From Flavobacteriales bacterium (lineage in GTDB: Bacteria > Bacteroidota > Bacteroidia > Flavobacteriales_D > Crocinitomicaceae), in contig CANHMH010000006.1 in assembly GCA_947461635.1 (NCBI GenBank), positions 1 to 43,069 on the forward strand: a stretch of 43,069 nucleotides of DNA, read 5' to 3'. Numbering within the stretch: position 1 is the first letter of the stretch; each line of letters opens with the position of its first letter. The translations under genes and the position numbers were made by a program. A model generated the notes under the pieces. It saw only the letters and a list, made by a program, of their open reading frames with translations, did not search any database and was not told the origin of the DNA. This document shows, piece after piece, positions 25,376-35,075 of this stretch.

Positions 25376-25945
25376 TTAGTTTTTAGCAACTTCTAAATCT
25401 GCGATTAAGTTTACTTCGTCTGATAATCCAGGTCCAACCTCGCCTACTCCAAAATCTGAACGTTTCACGATACCGGTAATTTGTAATCCAGCAACATCAT
25501 TTCCTGCTCTGTTTTTTGCTGATCCTGTATTGGTACCTATAAGTGTAACTACTTTCGTTACACCATGCATAGTGAAATCACCAACGATTGTATAGTTGTT
25601 TCCTTTACCTTTTTTAACTGAAGTACTTTTGAATGTCAGTGTTGGGAATTTTTCTGCATCAAAATAATCTGCTGTTTTTAAGTGGTTATCACGCATTTCT
25701 AATCCTGTATTCACAGAGTTTGATTGAGCGGTCATCTCAATTGAAGCTCCAACGAAGTCTTCGTTTGGCGTACTGACCTTCACATCAAAGTTTGAAAATT
25801 GACCACTAATATTTGTGATACCGTTGTGAACGATTGTAAAACCTAATCTTGAATGCGCTCCATCCAATGACCAATTAGCTACTTCTAATGCTGTAAACGA
25901 AAACAATGCAAATGCTGCAAAAACGGATAAAATTACTTTTTTCAT
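25376..25945 (-). CDS. YceI family periplasmic protein (first copy)
   Basis: The product has 189 residues with a signal peptide (MKKVILSVFAAFALFSFTAL). It has a canonical YceI opening, NWSLDGAHSRLGFTIVHNGI, then ISGQFSNFDVKV, LKTADYFDAEKFPTLTFKS and GDFTMHGVTKVVTL, and ends with the SDFGVGEVGPGLSDEVNL segment seen in many YceI proteins. The eight-stranded barrel binds isoprenoid lipids. It is first in an operon with the second yceI copy (19-base gap) and a membrane protein. A GAACTTTG box at 25987-25980, one mismatch from the -7 consensus, lies about 35 bases upstream. Confidence 0.93.
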   Translation of the reverse strand: MKKVILSVFAAFALFSFTALEVANWSLDGAHSRLGFTIVHNGITNISGQFSNFDVKVSTPNEDFVGASIEMTAQSNSVNTGLEMRDNHLKTADYFDAEKFPTLTFKSTSVKKGKGNNYTIVGDFTMHGVTKVVTLIGTNTGSAKNRAGNDVAGLQITGIVKRSDFGVGEVGPGLSDEVNLIADLEVAKN

Positions 25946-26043
25946 ATTTATATTTTTTTGTTAAACAATTATTTGAATGCAAAGTTCATTTATTCTTGCG
26001 AACTTTCTCTTGACGTAGGTTAATAGATATTAATTATTAAACC

Positions 26044-29000
26044 TTACGCTTGAGGAACTTGCAAAGCGCTTAATTTTTCAAAAGCATCTTTTATGTGCCT
26101 TATCGGTTCAATTACCAAGCGTAACTTATCATTTTGTTGAACTAATCTATAGCCGCTTTGATGTTTCATGATAGCATTAAGTGTATAGGTGAAGGCTTCC
26201 GTCTCATAAAACGAGGATTGAGGATTCGCAATAAAGTAACCCACTAATTTCTCAGACTTGATGACCAATCTTTCCAAGCCTAATTCTTCGGCTAACCAAC
26301 GTAATTCAAACGAAAATAATAATTCTTTTACCGCTTTTGGAAGTGGTCCAAATCGATCAATGAGGTCTTTCGAAAACTGATCCAATTCCGTTTTATTTTT
26401 CAGACTATCTAAAGATTGGTATAAACTCAATCGTTCGGCAACATTATTAACGAAATCATCTGGTATACGGACTTCCATGTCGGTTTCAAAAATACAGTCT
26501 TGCACATACGAAGTTATGAACTGGTCCGTGTGTCGGTCATCAAACAATTCTTTGAATTCGCTGTCTTTCAATTCCTGCATGGCTTCATTTAGGATTTTTT
26601 GATACATCTCAAATCCTATTTCCGAAATAAATCCACTTTGTTCTCCTCCAAGCATATTTCCTGCACCACGAATATCCAAATCCTTCATGGCAATGTTAAA
26701 TCCTGAACCTAAGTCTGAGAATTGCACTAATGCTTCCAATCGTTTTCTAGCCTCGCTTGTTAATACGCTGTATTTAGGAGCAATAAGGTAGCAAAATCCC
26801 TTTTTATTTGATCTTCCTACTCGCCCGCGCAATTGGTGCAAATCACTTAATCCAAATTTATTTGCGTCATTGATGATGATGGTATTGGCATTTGAAATAT
26901 CTATTCCCGATTCAATAATAGTAGTAGCAAGAAGGACATCGTATTTCCCTTCGATGAAATCCATCATGATTTTTTCGAGTTGTTTTCCGTCCATTTGACC
27001 GTGGCCAATTCCGACCCTCACACCCGGACACAATCTGGTGATCAATCCAGAAATTTCTCGGATATTCGACAAGCGATTATTAACGAAAAATACTTGTCCA
27101 CCGCGCGAAACCTCATAAGCAATTGCATCACGAATAGTTTCTTCCTGAAAAGTAATAATTTCAGTAAGTACTGGCTGACGATTTGGAGGAGGTGTATTGA
27201 TAATGCTTAAATCTCTCGCACCCATCAGAGAAAACTGCAAAGTTCGAGGTATGGGTGTTGCTGTAAGTGTCAGCGTATCCACTGTAGCTCGAATCGTTTT
27301 TAATTTATCCTTAACGGAAACCCCGAATTTCTGTTCTTCATCGATGATCATGAGTCCCAAATCTTTGAATTTCACACGATCAGCAACCACTGCATGTGTT
27401 CCGATGAGAATGTCAATTTTTCCTTCTGCTAGATTCTTTAAGGTTTCTGTGATCTCCTTAGCTGATTTAAAGCGATTAATGTAATCAACCGTGCAAGGAA
27501 AAGCAGAAAGTCGTTCTTTAAAACTTCTGTAATGCTGCATGGATAAAATTGTTGTTGGCACCAGAATAGCGACTTGTTTTGAATCTGTAACCGCTTTAAA
27601 TGCTGCTCGAACAGCTACTTCCGTTTTTCCAAATCCAACGTCTCCACAAATTAAGCGATCCATTGGTGTTGAAGCTTCCATGTCGCGTTTAATGTCTTGC
27701 GTCGCTTTGTATTGATCCGGAGTATCTTCAAACATAAAAGATGCCTCTAATTCATTTTGCATGTAACTGTCTGGCGCGAATGCGAATCCTGGTTGACTCC
27801 TTCTCGTTGCATATAACTTAATTAAATCAAAGGCGAGTTCTTTGATTTTCTTTTTTGTTTTATTCTTTAATGTGGCCCAAGCTTGTGTTCCAAGTTTGTT
27901 CATTTTAGGAACAGAACCATCCTTTCCGGTGAACTTAGATATTCGGTGTAAGGAGTGGATACCAACATAAAGTACATCCCCATCTTTATAGATGAGTCGA
28001 ATCGCCTCTTGAGGTTTTCCGTTTACATCGATCGTTTCTAATCCAGAAAATTGACCGACGCCATGATCAATATGTGTTACATAATCACCTTTTTGGAGGT
28101 TGTAAATCTCTTTTAATGTCAGTGCTTGTTTAGCCTGTCTAAATCCTTCTTTGAGTCTGAAGCGATGATATCGCTCAAAGATTTGATGATCTGTATAACA
28201 GACTAGTTTCAATTCTGGAGAAATAAATCCTTCGTGCAGTGAAAAATTCATTGCTGTAAAACTCACTTCAGCTCCAATGTCCTCAAAAATCTGGTAAAGG
28301 CGTTCAATTTGTCTGGGCTGATTGGAGAAAATTAGATTTTCGAACCTGTTAGATTGCCGTGAAAGCAAATCTGTTTTTAGTAGTTCGAAATTCTTGTTGA
28401 AATTCGGCTGTGGAATAAAGTCGAATTCAAAAAGATTTGCCGTTTTGTAATGGAATACAGGTCCCCATTCAACAATTTTGATTCGTTCTATGCTTTTTTG
28501 AAGTTCAATGGACGACAAATATAAAGAACTCGGTAAGGTATGTCGAACCGTTTCATTTAAGTTGCCATAAATCTCAACTGAACGATCATATTCTTTTCTG
28601 AGGATGCTTTCCATGCGTTCGTAAGAACTCATCCAACAGCTTAAATCTTGTCCAAGAAAAGTAAAGATATCTTCCTGTGACTCTATGCTCAACTGACCTT
28701 GAATATTCGGGATGACATTAAAAAACGCATGTGTATTGATGGATAATTGCGTTGCGGCATCGAAAGTTCGAATTGATTCGACTTCCTCACCGAAAAACTC
28801 AATTCGAAAGGGGAAATCATTTGCATATGAAAACACATCAACAATTCCACCGCGAATGGAGAACTGTCCCGGTTCATAAACGAAATCAACACGTTCGAAT
28901 GCATATTCCAGCAGCAATTCATTCATAAAATCAATGCTGTAATTTTTCCCAAGTTCAACCCGTAGGGTATTTTTAATTAAATTTTTTTGAGTTGGAACCT

Positions 29001-29391
29001 TTTCAAACAATGCTTCCGGATAGGTAACGATCCAAGCGTTTGCTCCCCCTGAAATTCTTTCGAGGACTTCAGCCCTTGTTACCACATTCGCATTATCTGT
29101 TTCTTCCAATTGATATGGAACACGGTACGAGGCTGGAAAAAATAAAACGCGTTTATCGTCTGGGAAGAGCCCTTCTAAGTCATTTAAAAAATAGGCGGCT
29201 TCTTCTTTGTCTTCAAGAACGAACAGGTGATTCCCGGGAACCTGTTGCGCTACACAAATGGAGGTCAATGACTTAGCAGAACCAACGAGTCCTTTCCAAT
29301 GGACGCGCACGTTCCCCTGGCTTAAAAGTGAAGCTGTTTGATCGATTTGCCTTAGTTTGGCAATAGATTTCAGGAGTTGTGTTTGGTCCAT
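26044..29391 (-). CDS. mfd: Transcription-repair coupling factor
   Basis: A superfamily 2 translocase that removes stalled RNA polymerase from damaged DNA and recruits UvrA. From the ATG at 29391 (MDQTQLLKSIAKLRQ) the protein has 1115 residues, the usual size. The in-frame extension to 29478 adds 29 residues with no family match, and a TAATTTCG box (29407-29400, one mismatch from the -7 consensus) supports the shorter form. Domains in order are the UvrB-like N-terminus; the RNA polymerase-binding (CarD-like) segment GDYVTHIDHGVGQF; Walker A GDVGFGKTEV near residue 580; the DEEQ box; TATPIPRTL; QLRGRVGRSNKKG; and the C-terminal TRCF domain. It is monocistronic. Confidence 0.97.
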   Translation of the reverse strand: MDQTQLLKSIAKLRQIDQTASLLSQGNVRVHWKGLVGSAKSLTSICVAQQVPGNHLFVLEDKEEAAYFLNDLEGLFPDDKRVLFFPASYRVPYQLEETDNANVVTRAEVLERISGGANAWIVTYPEALFEKVPTQKNLIKNTLRVELGKNYSIDFMNELLLEYAFERVDFVYEPGQFSIRGGIVDVFSYANDFPFRIEFFGEEVESIRTFDAATQLSINTHAFFNVIPNIQGQLSIESQEDIFTFLGQDLSCWMSSYERMESILRKEYDRSVEIYGNLNETVRHTLPSSLYLSSIELQKSIERIKIVEWGPVFHYKTANLFEFDFIPQPNFNKNFELLKTDLLSRQSNRFENLIFSNQPRQIERLYQIFEDIGAEVSFTAMNFSLHEGFISPELKLVCYTDHQIFERYHRFRLKEGFRQAKQALTLKEIYNLQKGDYVTHIDHGVGQFSGLETIDVNGKPQEAIRLIYKDGDVLYVGIHSLHRISKFTGKDGSVPKMNKLGTQAWATLKNKTKKKIKELAFDLIKLYATRRSQPGFAFAPDSYMQNELEASFMFEDTPDQYKATQDIKRDMEASTPMDRLICGDVGFGKTEVAVRAAFKAVTDSKQVAILVPTTILSMQHYRSFKERLSAFPCTVDYINRFKSAKEITETLKNLAEGKIDILIGTHAVVADRVKFKDLGLMIIDEEQKFGVSVKDKLKTIRATVDTLTLTATPIPRTLQFSLMGARDLSIINTPPPNRQPVLTEIITFQEETIRDAIAYEVSRGGQVFFVNNRLSNIREISGLITRLCPGVRVGIGHGQMDGKQLEKIMMDFIEGKYDVLLATTIIESGIDISNANTIIINDANKFGLSDLHQLRGRVGRSNKKGFCYLIAPKYSVLTSEARKRLEALVQFSDLGSGFNIAMKDLDIRGAGNMLGGEQSGFISEIGFEMYQKILNEAMQELKDSEFKELFDDRHTDQFITSYVQDCIFETDMEVRIPDDFVNNVAERLSLYQSLDSLKNKTELDQFSKDLIDRFGPLPKAVKELLFSFELRWLAEELGLERLVIKSEKLVGYFIANPQSSFYETEAFTYTLNAIMKHQSGYRLVQQNDKLRLVIEPIRHIKDAFEKLSALQVPQA

Positions 29392-29638
29392 GAATAGCGC
29401 GAAATTAATGATTCTTATTCGATTCAAAACACAGAAAATCAAGAGATGTTTGGTTTCTACGAGGAAAATTGAGTTCACGTAGAATGACTAGTATGAACGT
29501 TGTACCAAAATGAACCGAATTCCGTTACTGCTGTATTGAAACATGGAAATAACAATTTGATGTGAATATCTAATGGATATGTATCATTTTAACCTGTTTT
29601 CGTTTTTTACTTTTATCCGACGAAATTTAACAAACCAT

Positions 29639-30391
29639 ATGAAAAAACAATTGAAATATCTTTTTGCGATCACTTCTTTGATTTCAGCAGGATTTATGTA
29701 CGCTCAAGATTCAGTAGTTCCAGTTGCTGCAAATGCTGCGGAAGAAACAGGTAAAATTGTAGAAGAAATCTCTGCATTAGAATTCTTAATGAAAGGTGGA
29801 GTCTTTTTGATTCCGATTGCCATTCTATTGTTTTATACATCCTATGTATCAGTTGAGCGTTACCTCTATATTAAACGAATGACAAAGCACAACAAAAGTA
29901 TGTTGACGCAAATCAAGTCGAATTTAGAAAACGCGAATATCCAAGGAGCGCTTAACACACTTGCACAGGATCAAACTGCTTTTGGTAATGTTGTGAGAGA
30001 AGGTGTTCAGTCCATGGGAAGACCTATTCCGCAAATTGAATCTAATATGGAGAAAGTTGCGAATATTGAAATTGGTAAGATGGAAAAAAACATCGGTCAT
30101 TTAGGATTGATTGCTGGGATTGCTCCAACACTTGGGTTCATCGGTACTATTTCTGGGGTAATCAAGATTTTCTACAGCATCTCTGTTACAGAAAATGTCT
30201 CCATTGGAAACATCTCGGGAGGTTTGTATGAAAAAATGATCTCTTCTGGATCAGGATTAGTTGTAGGTATCATTGCCTTTACTGCGTACCACCTATTAAA
30301 TGGAATGATTGATAACTATGCGTTAGCAATCCAACGAGTTAACTTAGAATTCATCAAATTGAATAGACCTAGCGATGGCAATAAAGCGTAA
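29639..30391 (+). CDS. MotA/TolQ/ExbB proton channel family protein
   Basis: The product has 250 residues from the ATG at 29639 (MKKQLKYLFAITSLISAG); an in-frame ATG at 29573 would add 22 residues ahead of the hydrophobic segment. Membrane helices are at about 5-20, 52-74, 155-180 and 200-225. GLIAGIAPTLGFIGTISGVI and the GLYEKMISSGSGLVVGIIAF helix are the ExbB/TolQ signature with its channel-lining polar residues. It forms an inner-membrane proton channel with ExbD that energises a TonB or TolA partner. The 17-base overlap with exbD supports coupled translation. The 247 bases before the gene hold no other gene; TACTTTTA at 29608-29615 is a weak -7 candidate. Confidence 0.92.
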   Translation: MKKQLKYLFAITSLISAGFMYAQDSVVPVAANAAEETGKIVEEISALEFLMKGGVFLIPIAILLFYTSYVSVERYLYIKRMTKHNKSMLTQIKSNLENANIQGALNTLAQDQTAFGNVVREGVQSMGRPIPQIESNMEKVANIEIGKMEKNIGHLGLIAGIAPTLGFIGTISGVIKIFYSISVTENVSIGNISGGLYEKMISSGSGLVVGIIAFTAYHLLNGMIDNYALAIQRVNLEFIKLNRPSDGNKA

Positions 30392-30788
30392 TAGAAGGTT
30401 CCATGCGGAGGTAGCTACTTCTGCATTGAGCGACATCATGTTTTTCTTGTTGTTGTTCTTTTTAATTATTTCTACGCTTGCGAATCCGAACGTGATTAAA
30501 GTTCCGCTTCCTCAAGCAAAGAATAACGAGAAAACGAACAAAGCTCACGTGGCCTTATCGGTAGAAATCGACCCTGTGACAAATGCTAAGAAATACAGTG
30601 TGGACAATAAAGAGGTTCCTTATGATCAGATTGGCTCTGTACTTGTAAAAGAAACACAAAAGAAAGGCGACAGCACCGTTGTTTTACGTATTCCTTTCGA
30701 TTCTAAAGTGCAAGAATTAGTTGATTTACTTGAAATTGGCATGGTCAATCAATTAAAAATGATCATCGCTACGAAGGAGCATAGTTAG
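30375..30788 (+). CDS. ExbD/TolR family protein
   Basis: The product has 137 residues with one N-terminal membrane helix (ALSDIMFFLLLFFLIIST, about residues 17-34). The helix carries the single Asp at about residue 20 that is essential for proton transfer in ExbD/TolR. The rest is the periplasmic domain, which is conserved in shape (VPLPQAKN, SVEIDPVTNAKKYSVDNKEV). It overlaps exbB by 17 bases. Bacteroidota often have two consecutive exbD genes after exbB; here there is only one. Confidence 0.92.
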   Translation: MAIKRNRRFHAEVATSALSDIMFFLLLFFLIISTLANPNVIKVPLPQAKNNEKTNKAHVALSVEIDPVTNAKKYSVDNKEVPYDQIGSVLVKETQKKGDSTVVLRIPFDSKVQELVDLLEIGMVNQLKMIIATKEHS

Positions 30789-30827
30789 ATTTACGGGAAC
30801 ATTTCGTTAAACACAAAAAAACTAAAG

Positions 30828-31601
30828 ATGAGTGCATATATCGACATATTTGAGAAAGATTACATGGAATCTAGAAGTGAAGTCAAGCGATCCTTGGTGT
30901 ACACATCGATTTCCCTGTTAGTGCTTTTCATTATTTTGATGATCACGTCATTCAACATCCTACCAGCCATTCCAGAAGATATTCCACCATTAAAATCAGA
31001 CGAGGTCATTGAATTGTTTGAAATGGAACATGTGGAATTAATTCCTGAAGAAAGAGGGAGTCGTGGTGGAGGAACATCATCTGATGCGCCCATTGATCAA
31101 CCACAAGACCAAACAGAACGAGTAGCTACAAGTCATTCTAGTGATTTCACGTCAACAAGCGGTCAATCGAATAACCACAACACAAACAATTCTAACAACC
31201 CTACTTCTACTACGGTTCGTGGTACGAATTACTTTGGGACAGGAGGTAGTGGTGGCGGAACTGGCTCTGGAAATGGACCGTTTGGAGGTTCAGGTAGTGG
31301 TCCGGATGATGGTGTTGGTCCAGGCAGAGGAACAGGAAGCGGAAAAGCACGCGTGCGTTTAAACAACATTACAGAGAAACAATACAACATCGATGTTGAT
31401 TGTGTAGTTGCATTAAAATTAACGTTTAATGCAGAGGGCGTTGTTACGGATTGCCGACAGATTAAATCCGTCACCACATGTACAAATCAAAGCATTATTA
31501 ATGACGTTATACGACAGGTGAAGCAGCAAGTGCGTTTCAATAAGGACCCTGGCGCACCGCTTGCACAAGCAGATTATACCATTCGACTAAACGCAAGATA
31601 A
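30828..31601 (+). CDS. TonB-like energy transducer with glycine/serine-rich linker
   Basis: The product has 257 residues. A short cytosolic N-terminus precedes one membrane helix (SLVYTSISLLVLFIILMITS, about 22-41). After it comes a periplasmic linker of about 120 residues that is Asn/Thr/Ser-rich and then Gly/Ser-rich (GTGGSGGGTGSGNGPFGGSG). The C-terminal about 80 residues have a TonB/TolA-C look, with the pattern VDCVVALKLTFNAEGVVTDC and QVRFNKDPGAP, and three cysteines. Its position 39 bases after exbD makes it the likely mechanical partner. The usual Pro-rich TonB linker is missing, so a TolA-like or specialised variant is possible. It ends 5 bases from fbp on the other strand. Confidence 0.75.
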   Translation: MSAYIDIFEKDYMESRSEVKRSLVYTSISLLVLFIILMITSFNILPAIPEDIPPLKSDEVIELFEMEHVELIPEERGSRGGGTSSDAPIDQPQDQTERVATSHSSDFTSTSGQSNNHNTNNSNNPTSTTVRGTNYFGTGGSGGGTGSGNGPFGGSGSGPDDGVGPGRGTGSGKARVRLNNITEKQYNIDVDCVVALKLTFNAEGVVTDCRQIKSVTTCTNQSIINDVIRQVKQQVRFNKDPGAPLAQADYTIRLNAR

Positions 31602-31606
31602 CCGAA

Positions 31607-32611
31607 TTATTTAGCGAAAAGACTCATTGCTTTTTCCACCATTAATTTTGATCCCACGTAATATGGAATGCGTTGGTGTAATTTACTTGGCTTAATTTCC
31701 ATGATGCGATGCTCTCCAGTTGTGGCAAGTCCTCCAGCTTGTTCAGCAATAAAGGCTAAGGGATTACATTCATACAACAAGCGCAATCTTCCTTCAGGAG
31801 CAGATGGAACTGCTGGATAGATGTATATTCCACCTTTTATCATGTGGCGGTGGAAATCAGCCACTAGAGAACCGATGTATCTACCAGAGTAAGGTTTACC
31901 CGTTTGATTATCGTAACTCTGACAATAATTGATGTACGCTTTTAGTCCAGGATCAAAATCATTTAAATTCCCTTCATTTACAGCGTAAATACGACCATTT
32001 TCTGGCATTTTCATGTCAGGATGTGAAAGGAAAAACTCACCAATGCTTGGATCTAATGTGAATCCATTCACTCCATTTCCAGTTGTATAAACTAAGATGG
32101 TTGAGGATCCATAAAGCACGTATCCCGCAGCGACTTGTTCCGTTCCAGGCTGAAGCATATCTTCCAATGTAGCTTTTGTTCCTTGCGGAGAAATACGTCG
32201 ATAGATAGAAAAGATAGTACCGATCGAAACATTTACATCGATGTTACTCGAACCATCCAATGGATCAAATAAAACAACATATTTTCCATATTGAGATTGC
32301 TCCGATTCGAATGCTAAAAAATCATCATTTTCTTCTGAAGCGATCCCACAAACTTCTCCTCCATTGGAAAAAGCTCGAATGAATGCTTCATCCGCTACAA
32401 CATCTAATTTTTGCTGTTCCTCACCTTGAACATTTTGACCACCTTGGGCGCCCAAAATATGTTCAACGAGTCCAGCTTTACGCACATCATTGCTTACTAT
32501 TTTAGATGCAAGTACAATGTCATTTAGCAATCTTGAAAGTTCACCTGTTGCGTAGGGAAAGTGACTTTGATTCGTCACGATAAACTCGTGCAGCGTGATC
32601 AATCTCGACAT
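31607..32611 (-). CDS. fbp: Fructose-1,6-bisphosphatase, class I
   Basis: A 334-residue gluconeogenic phosphatase that hydrolyses fructose 1,6-bisphosphate to fructose 6-phosphate. The signature metal site [20 protein letters not shown] is intact near residues 120-140; GIASEEND supplies the acidic ligands, and [20 protein letters not shown] and [20 protein letters not shown] are the substrate-binding stretches. It starts 8 bases downstream of the universal stress protein gene and is probably its operon partner. The convergent TonB-like gene ends 5 bases away. Confidence 0.97.
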   Translation of the reverse strand: MSRLITLHEFIVTNQSHFPYATGELSRLLNDIVLASKIVSNDVRKAGLVEHILGAQGGQNVQGEEQQKLDVVADEAFIRAFSNGGEVCGIASEENDDFLAFESEQSQYGKYVVLFDPLDGSSNIDVNVSIGTIFSIYRRISPQGTKATLEDMLQPGTEQVAAGYVLYGSSTILVYTTGNGVNGFTLDPSIGEFFLSHPDMKMPENGRIYAVNEGNLNDFDPGLKAYINYCQSYDNQTGKPYSGRYIGSLVADFHRHMIKGGIYIYPAVPSAPEGRLRLLYECNPLAFIAEQAGGLATTGEHRIMEIKPSKLHQRIPYYVGSKLMVEKAMSLFAK

Positions 32612-32619
32612 GGTATAAA

Positions 32620-33444
32620 TTAGATAGAAAACATGCTACCGTGTTCGTTTCCAATTTGAATTGGGTTCACGATCAAGGTTGGAATTAAGGCATCGTTTGT
32701 TATGATGTATTGCTCGTAATTTGTTGTTAATGCTGACAAGAAATTATTGCGATTCAAATTCATGATAGCAATTAAATCTGCATCAACACTTACGGCATAT
32801 TTTACAACTTCTTTATCAAATCCACTTCTTGAAACAATGGCAGAAGTCATTTCGATGTTTCTGTCTTTAAAGAAACTTTCAGAAAAAGTAATATTGGACA
32901 ATACATGGTGACGAAGGTACTCATCTGTTTCATCTGGTGTTACCACGTGAACTTTTGAATTAAAATATTTTGCCAAATTAGCAACAATTGATAATTTTTG
33001 TTTAGTCTCTTTGTGTAAATCCATTGGCACAACGATGGAATCGTATCCAGTTACTTTGATAGATTTCTCTTGAACGATTATAAACGGAACTTGTGAACTT
33101 GTTACCACTTTCAATGCATGACTACCTGTAATGTGCTGCCAACCATGAGCTCCGTGCGTTCCCATGAAAATTAACTCAGCTTGGTGCTCGGCTGCAAAAG
33201 CTCCGATATCTTCAAAAATACTACCAATGCGAACATTTGGTTGAATAGAAACTCCCTCACCAGCAAATTTTGAGATTACATCTTGTAATTGCACAAAGGC
33301 ATCTTCAATTTGATTTTCCTTCGAAACAACGTGTAAAATCTGAACAATGGCGTTTAGGGGTTTAGCAGTTGCAATAGCGTGTTGTAGAGCGATATCCGCA
33401 ACGATCGTAAAATCATGAGGTACGATAAAAGTTTTTTGTTGCAT
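32620..33444 (-). CDS. Tandem universal stress protein
   Basis: A 274-residue cytosolic protein with two UspA folds, about residues 1-135 and 140-270. The first has the nucleotide-binding-like [19 protein letters not shown], corresponding to the G-x2-G-x9-G-S/T motif. The second is divergent, with no recognisable glycine motif, so it may serve as a structural or regulatory half. USPs sense ATP or AMP and modulate stress survival. It is co-oriented with and 8 bases upstream of fbp. Confidence 0.85.
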   Translation of the reverse strand: MQQKTFIVPHDFTIVADIALQHAIATAKPLNAIVQILHVVSKENQIEDAFVQLQDVISKFAGEGVSIQPNVRIGSIFEDIGAFAAEHQAELIFMGTHGAHGWQHITGSHALKVVTSSQVPFIIVQEKSIKVTGYDSIVVPMDLHKETKQKLSIVANLAKYFNSKVHVVTPDETDEYLRHHVLSNITFSESFFKDRNIEMTSAIVSRSGFDKEVVKYAVSVDADLIAIMNLNRNNFLSALTTNYEQYIITNDALIPTLIVNPIQIGNEHGSMFSI

Positions 33445-33458
33445 AGTTGTATTTTTTA

Positions 33459-33466
33459 CAAAATTA
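33459..33466 (-). promoter_or_regulatory. -7 element for the usp-fbp operon
   Basis: Minus-strand TAATTTTG, an exact TAnnTTTG, lies 14 bases upstream of the stress protein ATG. No clear -33 element is seen. Confidence 0.45.
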
Positions 33467-33502
33467 AGACAAAGTGACTAAAGAACGCACTAGTTTTATC
33501 TT

Positions 33503-33510
33503 TATTTTTG
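33503..33510 (+). promoter_or_regulatory. -7 element for the GH3-like gene
   Basis: TATTTTTG matches TAnnTTTG and lies 38 bases before the ATG at 33549, giving a leader of about 30 bases, longer than that of its neighbours. Confidence 0.45.
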
Positions 33511-33548
33511 TATGAAGGTGATTTACTTTTCAAGACAAAAACAGGATT

Positions 33549-35075
33549 ATGCCAATTATTGGAAAACTCATCCAAAAAACGACTGCGTTAAGCTTCAAAC
33601 GAAATGCAAAAAAAGGAATTGATTACCGTCATCAACTAGAAGCATTACGCAATACGATTGACCGAGCGAAAAGTACGAAGTTTGGTTTTGTTTACTCGTT
33701 TCACTCCATTTTAGATAAAACGGATGTGGTTTCGCAGTATCAAAAAATGGTTCCAATAGTCGACTACGAGGAGTTTCATGAAAAATGGTTGAAAGATTCG
33801 ATCGCCGGAGTAAAGGACCACACTTGGAAAGGAAGGATTAAATATTATGCTTTATCTTCCGGGACAACAGGGTCGCCAAGTAAGCGGATACCCGTTACGA
33901 CAGAAATGATTCGCTCATTTCAGCGTGTCAGTTTAAGACAATTTTCAATTTTACATGAATTAAATTTACCAGAAGAATTTTATTCTGCCAGTATACTTGC
34001 TGTAGGTGGTTCCACCAAACTCACAAAGAAAAGCACACATATTGAGGGAGATTTAAGTGGTATCTTGAAGAAACATACATCGATCATTGCAGCACCATTT
34101 ACGAAACCTTCAAAAAAAATTACCAATTTAAAAAATTGGAAAGAAAAATTGCCCTTGATGATAGAACAGGCGCCAAACTGGAACATTGGTATTATCGCAG
34201 GTATTCCGAGTTGGTGTATCTTGTTGATGGAAGAAATCGTCAAACATTACCAATTGAAATCGATTCATGACATTTGGCCAAATTTACATGTATATGTACA
34301 CGGTGGGATTTACATGGAGCCTTACCGCGAACGACTAGAAAAAATTTGCGCGCAAAAAGTAGAGTTGCTCGATACATATTTAGCAAGTGAGGGGTATTTT
34401 GGTTATCAAACAAGTCCCCATCGAAAGGGGATGAAATTATTGATGAACAACGGTATATTTTTTGAATTCGTACCTTTTAATTCTGAATATTTCGATGAAA
34501 ACGGTGAATTAATCAATCCAAATAAAGCGTTTACAATCAGTGAGGTAAAAGAAGGGGTTGACTACGCATTAGTCATTACAACGAATGCTGGATTGTGGCG
34601 TTACCTCATCGGTGATCTGGTTCGTTTTGTTGATTTAGAAGCACATGAGATTATTATTTCAGGCAGAATAAAACAGTTTTTAAGTTTATGTGGCGAGCAT
34701 CTTTCTTTGGACAACATAAACCAAGCTTTGATGAAAGTGTCACATTCCAAAGGCATCACTATTTCAGAGTACACCCTTTTTGCTGGAGAAGATCGTCAGA
34801 TTCATCATTGGTATGTAGGCTCGGATATCCCGTTTGATTCTGAGCATATTATCGATGAATTGGACAAAGAACTTTGCTTATTAAATGATGATTACGCTTA
34901 CGTTCGCAAATACAACTTAGAGAAGCCGATGCTTACGATTGTCCCGACCGAAACATTTTATGGATTTTTAGAATCCTTGGGGAAATTAGGTGCCCAAAAC
35001 AAAATGCCACGTGTACTAAATAAAGAACAGGCGGGAAAATGGATGGATTACATTAACGCAAACGATTGCCGCTAA
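33549..35075 (+). CDS. GH3-family acyl-adenylating enzyme
   Basis: A 508-residue protein related to plant GH3 acyl acid amido synthetases, which adenylate a carboxylic acid (auxin, jasmonate) and join it to an amino acid. Seen signatures are YYALSSGTTGSPSKRIPVT (about residues 97-115), the phosphate-binding loop of adenylating enzymes, then YLASEGYFGYQTS (about 275-288) and LWRYLIGDLVRFVD (about 354-367) with the nucleotide-binding Asp. GH3 homologues occur widely in Bacteroidota, but their substrates are unknown. There is no amino-acid synthesis or hormone gene nearby. It ends inside the porP/sprF gene on the opposite strand (23-base overlap). Confidence 0.88.
   Translation: MPIIGKLIQKTTALSFKRNAKKGIDYRHQLEALRNTIDRAKSTKFGFVYSFHSILDKTDVVSQYQKMVPIVDYEEFHEKWLKDSIAGVKDHTWKGRIKYYALSSGTTGSPSKRIPVTTEMIRSFQRVSLRQFSILHELNLPEEFYSASILAVGGSTKLTKKSTHIEGDLSGILKKHTSIIAAPFTKPSKKITNLKNWKEKLPLMIEQAPNWNIGIIAGIPSWCILLMEEIVKHYQLKSIHDIWPNLHVYVHGGIYMEPYRERLEKICAQKVELLDTYLASEGYFGYQTSPHRKGMKLLMNNGIFFEFVPFNSEYFDENGELINPNKAFTISEVKEGVDYALVITTNAGLWRYLIGDLVRFVDLEAHEIIISGRIKQFLSLCGEHLSLDNINQALMKVSHSKGITISEYTLFAGEDRQIHHWYVGSDIPFDSEHIIDELDKELCLLNDDYAYVRKYNLEKPMLTIVPTETFYGFLESLGKLGAQNKMPRVLNKEQAGKWMDYINANDCR

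Noticed and set aside
29392-29638. Possible small gene or RNA in the 247-base mfd/exbB divergent spacer
   Set aside because: Only very short open frames and no clear hairpin with a T run; nothing beyond weak promoter-like sequence can be supported.
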